This document shows positions 42,667-50,212 of a stretch of 64,000 nt of DNA, in pieces. This stretch comes from Nitrososphaerota archaeon (lineage in GTDB: Archaea > Thermoproteota > Nitrososphaeria > Nitrososphaerales > UBA183). The DNA is taken from positions 1 through 64,000 of the forward strand of contig JAFMAU010000008.1 of the NCBI GenBank assembly GCA_029784825.1, written 5' to 3'. The notes under the pieces were generated by a model. That model was not told the origin of the DNA, did no database searches, and worked only from the letters and a program-made list of their open reading frames with translations. Every line of letters begins with the position of its first letter. Within the stretch, counting starts at the first letter, position 1. Both the position numbers and the translations under genes were made by a program.

Positions 42667-42829
42667 CGGTGCAGCGGTTCTGAAACTCTAGTTAAGGCAT
42701 TTGAGGGTAACGTCAGGGCCCTGCCAGTCACCAGCATGTCGGCGGTCGCTTGGGTCAGCCTCCGACCAGGAACCACCTTCCGAATCGTGCAGTATCAGGG
42801 ATAAATATCAAAGTCGAGGGGTCGCATCC

Positions 42830-43192
42830 GTGAGCTATCAGCTAACAGGTGCCCAGGAGCGGAGGAGAAACAACGAAACCAAGGCAAACGAGTACTACCA
42901 GCGCGTCCGCCAGCAGGAGGAGGAGCTCAAGGCCCTCCAGGGGAAGCTGGGTGATGCAGAAAAGCAGTTCGCCGAACTTCAGTCCCAGAAGTCAGACCTG
43001 GACGCCAGGCTCAGGGCGCTCACCGCCAGCATAGAAGCGAACAACCGGACGCTCACCGACCTGAAGTCGCAGATCATGGGGAAGAAGCAGTCCATCGAGA
43101 GGGACCAGGCAGAGATGGACAAGTACCAGAACGAGGTCGTGAGGCTCGACCGGGAGATAGGCGAGCTGATGCGAAACAGGCAGCCCCGCTAG
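42830..43192 (+). CDS. Coiled-coil protein
   Basis: 120 residues, almost entirely heptad coiled coil (QQEEELKALQGKLGDAEKQF, LRALTASIEANNRTLTDLKS, MDKYQNEVVRLDREIGEL). Structural or bridging role likely. The start is the GTG at 42830 because ATAAATATC lies 25 bp upstream. The open frame reaching 42701 is not supported. Its stop and that of the convergent cyclase gene share CTAG (43189-43192). Confidence 0.75.
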   Translation: MSYQLTGAQERRRNNETKANEYYQRVRQQEEELKALQGKLGDAEKQFAELQSQKSDLDARLRALTASIEANNRTLTDLKSQIMGKKQSIERDQAEMDKYQNEVVRLDREIGELMRNRQPR

Positions 43193-45126
43193 GCCAAACG
43201 GCGCGCCAGGCCGACCTTCTGCAGCATCGCCGTATACCTCGGATCAGCCCTTACATCATCCAGATCCTTGTCTATCCCCATCAGAAGGACGAACCTGTCG
43301 TGGCGCGTGCGGGCCTCCTCCATTAGCTCAAACCCTCTGTCCACGTCCCCCATCTTGAAACGGAGGGCGGCCAGGAAGAACGGGGAAAGCCCGCTCGTGA
43401 ATCGGCCCGCTTCCAATTCCTTGGCGATCGCCCTGCCGTCATCGACCTTCCCCGAAAAGACGAGGACGCGCGCCCGCATCATCTTGGCAGTGGCCGAGTC
43501 GTCCAACTTGGAGAGAGTCTTCGTCGCCTCGTCAGCCTCCTGGATCTTGCCTGCCTCCAGGCACAGCTCGATTAAGGTGGGGTACACCGTCGCGAAGTTG
43601 GAATCCATGTCGATTACCTTCCTGGCCTGCGCTATGCCTTCTTCGTACATCCCCCTGTAGTGGAAGTTGTCAGCGATGTTGGTGTTTATTATCAGCGAAA
43701 GGGGACTCAACTCCAGGGCCCTGTATATCTCCCTGGTCGACTCGTCATTCCTCTTCTCCATTCCCAGGAGCTGCGCGTACCACTGATGGGCGGTCGGGTA
43801 GTTGGGGTTCACCTCGATGGCCCGCCTGAACTCCTGTTCCGCTCTCTCAAGGTCCAGATAGTATCCTTCATAGACGGAAGCCAGCACGGCGTGGGCCTCG
43901 GCGAGGTCGCCGTCGATGGACAGGGCCTTCAGGGCCGCTTCTTTCGCCTTCGGGAAGCACACTTCGGGGTCCGAGTCGAAGTTGCTCGCCATGACGTTAT
44001 ACGCCAGGGCCAGGCCCGCATGCCCCAACGCGAAGGTGGGGTCGCGCCCGGTCGACTGCTCGAAGTATCCCACCGCCTTCTTCAGGGCGTCCAGCGTCCG
44101 CTTGTTCCAGTAGAACATCCCCTTCAGGTACAGATTCTGCGCCTCAGGGTCAGCCGCGGCCCCCCTGGCCAGCTTGCGCCTCTGCGGCTCCGCCAGCTTC
44201 ACCTTCAGCGCCTCGGCGACCTTCTCGGCCACTTCGCTCTGGACCGTGAAGACGTCGTCGAGCTGCTTATCGTAGTTCTGGGCCCAAAGGTGCCCTTCGT
44301 TCCTCGCGTCGATCATCTGGACGGTTATCCTGACCTTCGTCCCCGCCTTCCTGACGCTCCCTTCGATCACAGTCCCCACGCTCAGCTCCTTTCCGATGTC
44401 GGCGACCCTTTTGGGGGCGGCCTTGTACTGCATGACCGATGTCCTAGCTATCACCGTGAGCTCCGACACCGAGGACAGTGAGGTGATGAGCTCCTCAGTC
44501 ATGCCGTCCGCGAAGTATTCATCGTTCGGGTCAGGGCTCATGTTCTTCAGCGGGAGCACGGCCACGCGGCGGCTGTCAAGCTCCCCGGCTTCCTCTCTTA
44601 CATCCCAGGGCATGACCATCCTGTAGACATCCAGCGGGAGTCTCACGTTCTTAAGCGTCCTCTGCTCGATGAGCTCCATGGGCGCGTCGATCTTGTTGCG
44701 CACATGGTCGTACACCTGCCCGGAGATGCAGACCCCTCCCGGCGCCGAAAGAGGCTCTATCCTGGAAGAAACGTTGACCGCGTCCCCCAGGATGTCCCCC
44801 TGGCCGTGGACGACTTCCCCCACATGAATCCCAATCCTGAGCTGGATCCTGCGGTCGTCCGCAACCGAGGAGTTCCGGCCGCGCATGGCGGACTGGATTT
44901 CAAGGGCGCACCTGACCGCCTCGAGGGCGCTCGGGAACATCACGAGGAAGGCGTCTCCGATCGTCTTGACCTCCGTCCCTCCATGTCTCGCGATCAGGGG
45001 CCTTATGATGCCCCGATGCTCATCGAGGAGTTTCAGCGCTAGAGCTTCGTTGGTCTGCCCGAGCGAGGTGAAGCCGACCACATCGGTGAACATTATGGCG
45101 GCCAGCCTCCGTTCTCCCTCGGCCAA
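43189..45126 (-). CDS. Class III adenylate cyclase with TolB-like and TPR domains (copy 2 of 3)
   Basis: 645 residues with the same three-part layout as copy 1. The cyclase has D15 (IMFTDVVGFTSL), K54 and D58 (KTIGDAF), and GDAVNVSSR. The TolB-like part starts VAVLPLKNMSPDPNDEYF. The TPR region is more divergent (AGLALAYNVMASNFDSDPEV) than the cyclase, suggesting a different input. TTG start. Cytoplasmic. All catalytic positions intact. Confidence 0.88.
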   Translation of the reverse strand: MAEGERRLAAIMFTDVVGFTSLGQTNEALALKLLDEHRGIIRPLIARHGGTEVKTIGDAFLVMFPSALEAVRCALEIQSAMRGRNSSVADDRRIQLRIGIHVGEVVHGQGDILGDAVNVSSRIEPLSAPGGVCISGQVYDHVRNKIDAPMELIEQRTLKNVRLPLDVYRMVMPWDVREEAGELDSRRVAVLPLKNMSPDPNDEYFADGMTEELITSLSSVSELTVIARTSVMQYKAAPKRVADIGKELSVGTVIEGSVRKAGTKVRITVQMIDARNEGHLWAQNYDKQLDDVFTVQSEVAEKVAEALKVKLAEPQRRKLARGAAADPEAQNLYLKGMFYWNKRTLDALKKAVGYFEQSTGRDPTFALGHAGLALAYNVMASNFDSDPEVCFPKAKEAALKALSIDGDLAEAHAVLASVYEGYYLDLERAEQEFRRAIEVNPNYPTAHQWYAQLLGMEKRNDESTREIYRALELSPLSLIINTNIADNFHYRGMYEEGIAQARKVIDMDSNFATVYPTLIELCLEAGKIQEADEATKTLSKLDDSATAKMMRARVLVFSGKVDDGRAIAKELEAGRFTSGLSPFFLAALRFKMGDVDRGFELMEEARTRHDRFVLLMGIDKDLDDVRADPRYTAMLQKVGLARRLA

Positions 45127-45172
45127 TGGCCTCCACTAGGCTCAACTTCGAGATAAACCCTGTTCCACTATT

Positions 45173-45457
45173 TCAGATGGCTAGTCCGAACCCTTGGACG
45201 AAGGACTCGGCTCTCCTCATCTCAAGCAGGAAGCCTACTCCCTTGGGGGTGAGCCTGTAAGTCCTGTTCTCCCCGTCCTGCTTCATCTCTAACAATCCCT
45301 TCACCGTCAGATCTTCCAGGTACTTCACCATCCTCTCATGGGAGAGGTTCGCTTTGTACAGAATGTGTGTTGGCTTGGCCTCCCCTTCTGCGCTGACCGC
45401 GTTGAGGATGTCCATGTTGATTCTGAGGACGCTCCTCTGTTTCTCACCTTGGGCCAA
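45173..45457 (-). CDS. Winged-helix DNA-binding protein
   Basis: 94 residues. An archaeal winged helix: INMDILNAVSAEGEAKPTHI, LYKANLSHERMVKYLEDL (recognition helix), GLLEMKQDGENRTYRLTPKG (wing). This matches the small archaeal regulators related to DUF4364/ArnR-type proteins. Its TTG start lies 14 bp inside the upstream membrane-protein gene, so the two are coupled and may form a sensor-regulator pair. Confidence 0.83.
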   Translation of the reverse strand: MAQGEKQRSVLRINMDILNAVSAEGEAKPTHILYKANLSHERMVKYLEDLTVKGLLEMKQDGENRTYRLTPKGVGFLLEMRRAESFVQGFGLAI

Positions 45458-46082
45458 CTACCTCGCTCCTAACGACGAAAACCAACAGGGAAAGGAAGCC
45501 GAAGAACTGTACGCCAGTCCCCACAAGAAAGAGAGCGGTGCCCGGAGTCAGGACGGAAACGAGGAGGACTAGGTGGGCGGCAAGGATGAGGCAGAAACCG
45601 ACCAGCACGACCGACGAGAACCCTCCCTTCCCCCCTGAACGAAGGAGTACCCCCTGGAAGACTACGAACGCAAGGAGCACGATTGTCAAGAAATAGCTGA
45701 AAAGCGAGAACCCGAAAAGACCGAGGGTGCTTCCGGCGAGCGCGACGGGGGCCACCTCCGTGGCCCTCTTCCCGTAGGCGGCTCTGGCATAGCCCAGGGC
45801 TATGACCAGGTAGGCGACCATCTGGATTGCAAGGTAGGTGAATGACGAGAGCAGAAAGAGGGCCCTGTCCGCCGGGAACTCCACCAATATCCTCCCGGTC
45901 GCGAGCGCGGTGGCCGCGTCTACAGCGAGACCGACCCCCAGGAGCATGAACCCTATGCTTATGGCTCCCAGGACCGGGTTCCCCACGAGCCTGTTGGACC
46001 TGTAGGCGTAGTAGCTGGTCAGCAGGGCGACGGAGGCGCTGCAGATGTTGAGGCCGAAGGTTATGACCGCGCCGCTTGCCAA
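45444..46082 (-). CDS. Seven-helix membrane protein coupled to a winged-helix regulator
   Basis: 212 residues, about seven hydrophobic helices (FGLNICSASVALLTSYYAY, GAISIGFMLLGVGLAVDAAT, FSYFLTIVLLAFVVFQGVLL, FSSVVLVGFCLILAAHLVLL). The start is placed at the TTG at 46082, 4 bases from the start site predicted from TTAAAG at 46110-46115. A GTG at 46097 is the alternative. The open frame to 46256 overlaps the promoter of the divergent gene. Function unknown. Confidence 0.68.
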   Translation of the reverse strand: MASGAVITFGLNICSASVALLTSYYAYRSNRLVGNPVLGAISIGFMLLGVGLAVDAATALATGRILVEFPADRALFLLSSFTYLAIQMVAYLVIALGYARAAYGKRATEVAPVALAGSTLGLFGFSLFSYFLTIVLLAFVVFQGVLLRSGGKGGFSSVVLVGFCLILAAHLVLLVSVLTPGTALFLVGTGVQFFGFLSLLVFVVRSEVVGPR

Positions 46083-46168
46083 CAGTGGACACTTCACGCC
46101 GGGTTGCGGCTTTAACCTTTCTGAGCCTGCGTCTAGACCGAAAGTCCCGACCGAACTTTCCGCCCCGC

Positions 46169-46174
46169 TAAATA
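46169..46174 (+). promoter_or_regulatory. TATA box of the exported protein gene
   Basis: TAAATA in CCCGCTAAATACG, centred 26.5 bp upstream of the ATG at 46198. Confidence 0.6.
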
Positions 46175-46197
46175 CGAAACCGACCCAGAATCCTTCG

Positions 46198-46740
46198 ATG
46201 AACACGAAGAAGATAGCAATCGCATCCACAGTCGGAGCGTTCGCAGTCATGGCCATGCTCTTCGCCTATCCGGCGATGGCAGCCTCGGGCGCTCCCAGCA
46301 CAGCCAGCGTCCAGCAGATGCTCCAGCACCCGCGCTACGCCAACCTCGACAAGATCCAACTCTCGACAGGACAGGCCGTCACCCTGACAAGCGTCGCAGG
46401 CGGATACTGGGAAGTCGGCGACAGAGCGGTCAACGGGACCGCGTCCGGGACCATGACCCTCCAGGTCACTGGAGCCTTCAAGGGAGGCTACGCCCTCTCA
46501 GTCACCGGCGGCAGCCTCAGCATCAACGGAACTACCTACACCATCTCCGGCGGCTCCGCAGAGCTCGGCCCCTATGGAATCCGCATGGTGGGCCAGGGCC
46601 AGTCCGGGACCGCACAGTTCCTGTTCGGTGACAGGGGCCTGGGCAACTTCGGCAACTCCAACTACGCGATTCTCCGCGTCGACCTGCAGAACGGGTCGTC
46701 AGAATTCGCGGCGCGATTGCTGGTAACCGTTTCCGTATAG
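46198..46740 (+). CDS. Exported beta-rich protein (paralogue of the one at 15844)
   Basis: 180 residues. The signal peptide spans residues 1-29 (IASTVGAFAVMAMLFAYPAM). The mature domain has TGQAVTLTSVAGGYWEVGDR, NGTASGTMTLQVTGAFKGGY, LSVTGGSLSINGTTYTISGG and NSNYAILRVDLQNGSSEF. The order of segments and the ASGT-TYT-GG phrases match 15844-16446. Ends with hydrophobic strands, no anchor. Probably secreted. Confidence 0.72.
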   Translation: MNTKKIAIASTVGAFAVMAMLFAYPAMAASGAPSTASVQQMLQHPRYANLDKIQLSTGQAVTLTSVAGGYWEVGDRAVNGTASGTMTLQVTGAFKGGYALSVTGGSLSINGTTYTISGGSAELGPYGIRMVGQGQSGTAQFLFGDRGLGNFGNSNYAILRVDLQNGSSEFAARLLVTVSV

Positions 46741-46836
46741 GGACGGCGCGGGCCGACCGCGCCCCCTCCCAATTTTTCCAGGGGTATTGGTAACCGCGTC
46801 ACGTTAATACGCCGGCCGTCGGCCTGGCGCGCCTAA

Positions 46837-47814
46837 TTGAGATACAACAGGCTCGGCAACGCCGGCATCAGGCTGTCGGAACTGTCCCTCGGGGCATGGG
46901 TGACCTACGGCGGACAGGTGGGCGAAGACGCCGCGCTGAAGTGCATGACGAAGGCCTTCGACCTGGGGGTGAACTTCTTCGACAACGCGGAGGCGTACGC
47001 CCACGGCAACGCCGAAGTGGTGATGGGGAACGTCATCAGGAGGGCCGGATGGACCAGGACAGACATCGTCGTATCGAGCAAGGTCTTCGGGGGAGGTGAG
47101 GGCCCGAACGACCGGGGACTTTCACGGAAGCACATCTACGAGGCTTGCCGCAGGTCCTTGAAGCGGCTGCAGCTGGACTATCTGGACCTCTTCTTCTGCC
47201 ACCGCCCCGATCCCAACACCCCAATCGAGGAGACAGTGCGTGCGATGGACGACCTGGTACACCAGGGGCTCATTCTCTACTGGGGGACGTCGGAGTGGGC
47301 AGCCGAAGACATCATGCGTGCCTATTCCATCTCGAAGGAGCTCGGAATGACGCCTCCACAGATGGAGCAGCCCGAGTATAACATGCTGCACCGGGACCGA
47401 GTCGAGAAGGAGTACCTCCCGCTCTACAGGGAGATAGGCCTGGGGACCACCACCTGGAGCCCCCTGGCCTCGGGGCTCCTGAGCGGGAAGTACAACGACG
47501 GGATCCCTCCCGGAACGAGGGGGTCCCTCCAAGGCTACGGCTGGATGAAAGAAGTCCTCACTCCCGCCAACATCTCGAAAGTGAGGGCGCTTCAGCCGTT
47601 CGCCAGTGAACTCGGGTGCACCATGGCCCAGCTGGCGCTTGCGTGGGCCCGCAAGAACGGCAACGTCAGCACGGTCATCACCGGCGCCACGAAGCCCGAA
47701 CAGGTCGAGGAGAACATGAAGTCCCTCGAATTCCTCTCCGGGCTGACCGAGGAGAGGATGGTCCGCATCGACGCTATCCTCAAGAACAGGCCCGACCCGA
47801 GCGCAGGCGACTGA
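46837..47814 (+). CDS. Aldo/keto reductase (Kv-beta-like)
   Basis: 325 residues. The TIM-barrel family signature is [20 protein letters not shown] with catalytic Tyr. The Lys is in [10 protein letters not shown] and the His in [14 protein letters not shown]. The C-terminal NADPH motif is [18 protein letters not shown]. Closest in layout to voltage-gated channel beta subunit-like reductases. TTG start. The nitroreductase gene follows after 1 bp. Confidence 0.93.
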   Translation: MRYNRLGNAGIRLSELSLGAWVTYGGQVGEDAALKCMTKAFDLGVNFFDNAEAYAHGNAEVVMGNVIRRAGWTRTDIVVSSKVFGGGEGPNDRGLSRKHIYEACRRSLKRLQLDYLDLFFCHRPDPNTPIEETVRAMDDLVHQGLILYWGTSEWAAEDIMRAYSISKELGMTPPQMEQPEYNMLHRDRVEKEYLPLYREIGLGTTTWSPLASGLLSGKYNDGIPPGTRGSLQGYGWMKEVLTPANISKVRALQPFASELGCTMAQLALAWARKNGNVSTVITGATKPEQVEENMKSLEFLSGLTEERMVRIDAILKNRPDPSAGD

Positions 47815-47815
47815 C

Positions 47816-48334
47816 ATGAACGCCACGGAAGCTGTCAGGACGAAGCTCGACTCCAGGGAGTTCGCTCCCAGGCCGGTCGGTCCCGAGGTGAAGAAGGCGG
47901 TGCTCGAGGCAGCAAGGCTGACCCAGAGCGGCGTGAACTCCCAGCACTGGAGCTTCATCCTCGTGGAAGACCCTCGGAACCTTGTGAAGCTCGCCGCGGA
48001 CAGCACCACTGGATCTTGGGTGGCGAACGCCAACTTCGCCGTCGTGGTGTGCACCGACCCCAGCAAGGGCTACCACGTGCTGGACGCGGGGAGGGCGGTC
48101 CAAGACATGCAGCTAACGGCATGGGACAGCGGGGTCACTTCGAGGATCTACACCGGCATCAAGCAGGCTGAGATGAGGCGGGACTTCGGCGTCCCGGAGA
48201 GCCTCAACTCAACGGTTGTCGTCGGTTTCGGCTACCCGAAGAAGAAGGTCCTCGGGCGGAAGAACCGGAAGCCGCTTTCCGAAGTGGCGTTCCTCGAGCG
48301 GTACGGGAACCCGCTCGGGAAACTCGCACAGTGA
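47816..48334 (+). CDS. Nitroreductase family protein
   Basis: 172 residues. The FMN-binding start is TKLDSREFAPRPVGPEV, then AARLTQSGVNSQHWSFILVE and a late VVVGFGYPKKK. It reduces nitro- or quinone-type substrates with NAD(P)H via FMN. Directly behind the aldo/keto reductase, so the two are likely cotranscribed for carbonyl/nitro detoxification (inference). Confidence 0.9.
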   Translation: MNATEAVRTKLDSREFAPRPVGPEVKKAVLEAARLTQSGVNSQHWSFILVEDPRNLVKLAADSTTGSWVANANFAVVVCTDPSKGYHVLDAGRAVQDMQLTAWDSGVTSRIYTGIKQAEMRRDFGVPESLNSTVVVGFGYPKKKVLGRKNRKPLSEVAFLERYGNPLGKLAQ

Positions 48335-48382
48335 CGGTCCGGCAACGACAACAATATACAGGCCGCGCCACGCGCATCGACT

Positions 48383-48934
48383 ATGATTGCATCCACCCTC
48401 GGCCTCGGAGCCGGCGCTCCTGACTTCGACCTTCCAGGGGTCGACGGCAAGAACCACTCCCTTTCCTCATTCGGAGCCAAGCCAGTCCTGGTGGTGATTT
48501 TTTCCTGCAACCATTGTCCCTACGTCAAAGCATACGAAGACCGGATGGTCTCCATCCAGACGGACTACGCGGGCAAGGGGGTCCAGTTCGTCGCCATCAA
48601 CTCCAACGACGAGAAGGCTTATCCTGAGGACAGCTTCGCGGAGATGGTCAAGCGTTCGAACGAGAAGGGGTTCAACTTCCCCTACCTCCGGGACGAATCT
48701 CAGAAGGTGGTTGAGGCCTATGGAGGCGTCTGCACGCCTCATGTGTTCGCTTTCGACAAAGCCCGGAGGCTCCGCTACCGCGGCAGGATCGACGACTCCA
48801 AGGAGGCGCCCAAGGTGACGACTCACGATCTGAGGAACGCCCTCGACGACCTCGTGGCCGGGAGGGACGTCAGAAACCCTGACACCAGGCCCTTCGGCTG
48901 CAGCATCAAATGGTACTCGATGAAGCCCGTCTGA
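48383..48934 (+). CDS. Thioredoxin-fold AhpC/TSA-like protein
   Basis: 183 residues. The redox motif is CNHCPYVKAYEDRM, as in the peroxiredoxin-like family with CxxC. GAGAPDFDLPGVDGKNHSLS opens the fold, and GGVCTPHVFAFDKARRLRYR contains the cis-Pro. It has thiol-disulfide exchange or peroxidase function. ATATAC is centred 26.5 bp upstream of the ATG. Confidence 0.9.
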   Translation: MIASTLGLGAGAPDFDLPGVDGKNHSLSSFGAKPVLVVIFSCNHCPYVKAYEDRMVSIQTDYAGKGVQFVAINSNDEKAYPEDSFAEMVKRSNEKGFNFPYLRDESQKVVEAYGGVCTPHVFAFDKARRLRYRGRIDDSKEAPKVTTHDLRNALDDLVAGRDVRNPDTRPFGCSIKWYSMKPV

Positions 48935-48944
48935 GGGCCTCGCA

Positions 48945-49562
48945 TTGAAAGTGGGCCGCTTCCAGATCATGAGCCTGTTGCAGGCAGCCCGCGCGCACGT
49001 CCTCGGCCTTCCCCTGGATTCTGCACACTCGTGGGGGCTGAACAGGGCCATCTTCATCGCAGCAGCGAAACGGGGCTTCAGGGGCGGGACGGGGACAGGC
49101 GGCTCAGGGTCCAAGACGGGCTCGCCCAAGCAGACCGACACCTACTTCCTCGGCGACGACATGGCCTTCAAGACCGAGAAGGGCGGGGTCCTGCTCTTCA
49201 CCATAGGGGGCGAGGTCCAGACAGAGGAAGCCTTCGACAGGCAGGTCAGGTCCAGGTTCGGACCGGCCTTCCCCACGGCCTGGAAGGAGGCCATTGCCTA
49301 CGTCAAGAAGTTCGACAGGGAGGTCCTCCTTTCCGGGGGCGACTTCTTCAGGACAGTATACCGCCCAGTCAGGGACGACTGGTCTGAGAGGTGGACCGAA
49401 GAAAGCCAGACCAACGGTAAAATACGGAGGGTCCAAACTCTCGCAGACCCAAGTCGGCCAAAGCACACGGATTCGGATGGAAGAAGGACCCGGACGACAG
49501 CAGGGACTGGGAGTATGCCCCGCCTCCGTCGACGGCCGGCCTCCCACGAAAGGTCGACCTGA
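48945..49562 (+). CDS. Hypothetical protein upstream of the papain-like peptidase
   Basis: 205 residues, TTG start 10 bp after the thioredoxin-fold gene. Helical start (IMSLLQAARAHVLGLPLDSA), a Gly/Ser linker (GGTGTGGSGSKTG), then a mixed domain (DTYFLGDDMAFKTEKGGVLL, FGPAFPTAWKEAIAYVKKFD). The last 45 residues (from about 49425) are Arg-rich and overlap the N-terminal coding region of the peptidase in another frame, so the natural end may be near 49420, where TAA occurs one frame away. Not recognised. Confidence 0.55.
   Translation: MKVGRFQIMSLLQAARAHVLGLPLDSAHSWGLNRAIFIAAAKRGFRGGTGTGGSGSKTGSPKQTDTYFLGDDMAFKTEKGGVLLFTIGGEVQTEEAFDRQVRSRFGPAFPTAWKEAIAYVKKFDREVLLSGGDFFRTVYRPVRDDWSERWTEESQTNGKIRRVQTLADPSRPKHTDSDGRRTRTTAGTGSMPRLRRRPASHERST
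49418..49425 (+). promoter_or_regulatory. Possible TATA box of the papain-like peptidase gene
   Basis: TAAAATAC inside the end of the preceding gene. A leaderless start would be expected at about 49448, but no standard start codon exists there in the peptidase frame. Confidence 0.35.
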
Positions 49563-50212
49563 GGCCGCTCTGCCCTCCGATCTACAACCAGAAGAGGCTC
49601 AACAGCTGCAGCTCCAACGCGATTGCGGCTGCCGTGGAGTTCGACCTCATGAAGGAAAAGCAGGAGCGTGTCATCTTCCCTTCGCGCCTCTTCCTCTTCT
49701 ACAACTCGAGGGCAATCGAAAACACAGAGAGGGCGGACGACGGCGTATACATCCGAGACGCCATCAAGGCAGTTGCAAGACATGGCGACTGCCCCGAGTC
49801 CCTCTGGCCCTACGTCGAGAAGAAGTTCGCTACAAGGCCTCCCCGGAAATGCTACAGTGCCGCCCTCAAGTACAGGGCGGTCAAATACTACAGGATTCAT
49901 CGCAGCCTCGAAGATATGCTCGCCTGCCTCGCCTCGGGGTACCCCTTCGTCTTCGGTTTCACTGCGCACGAGAAGTTCAGGGACGTAGTGAAGAAGACTG
50001 GCCGCCTCGACATGCCGGCGCCGCGAGAAGGGGTGATAGGGAAGCACGCGGTCCTGGCTGTTGGCTATGACGACCCCGCCAACCGACTCATAGTCAGGAA
50101 CTCCTGGGGGCCGAAGTTCGGCCTCGGCGGGTACTTCACGATGCCCTACGGGTACATCTTGAAGGAACACCTATCAGCCGACTTCTGGACAATCAGAGTG
50201 GTCAGCCAGTAG
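49421..50212 (+). CDS. Papain-like (C1A) cysteine peptidase, start codon not identifiable
   Basis: The frame is open from the TAA at 49418-49420 to 50212. It encodes AKAHGFGWKKDPDDSRDWEY, VDLRPLCPPIYNQKRLNSC and SSNAIAAAVEFDLM. The Gln-Cys pair of the active site is NQ...SC-SSNA (Cys codon 49607-49609), the His is in GVIGKHAVLAVGYDD and the Asn in LIVRNSWGPKFGLGG. The catalytic triad is intact. The first ATG/GTG/TTG in this frame is the GTG at 49634, 25 bases after the catalytic Cys codon, so it cannot be the true start. The given start is only the edge of the open frame. No signal peptide visible. Confidence 0.75.
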   Translation, partial: NTEGPNSRRPKSAKAHGFGWKKDPDDSRDWEYAPPPSTAGLPRKVDLRPLCPPIYNQKRLNSCSSNAIAAAVEFDLMKEKQERVIFPSRLFLFYNSRAIENTERADDGVYIRDAIKAVARHGDCPESLWPYVEKKFATRPPRKCYSAALKYRAVKYYRIHRSLEDMLACLASGYPFVFGFTAHEKFRDVVKKTGRLDMPAPREGVIGKHAVLAVGYDDPANRLIVRNSWGPKFGLGGYFTMPYGYILKEHLSADFWTIRVVSQ

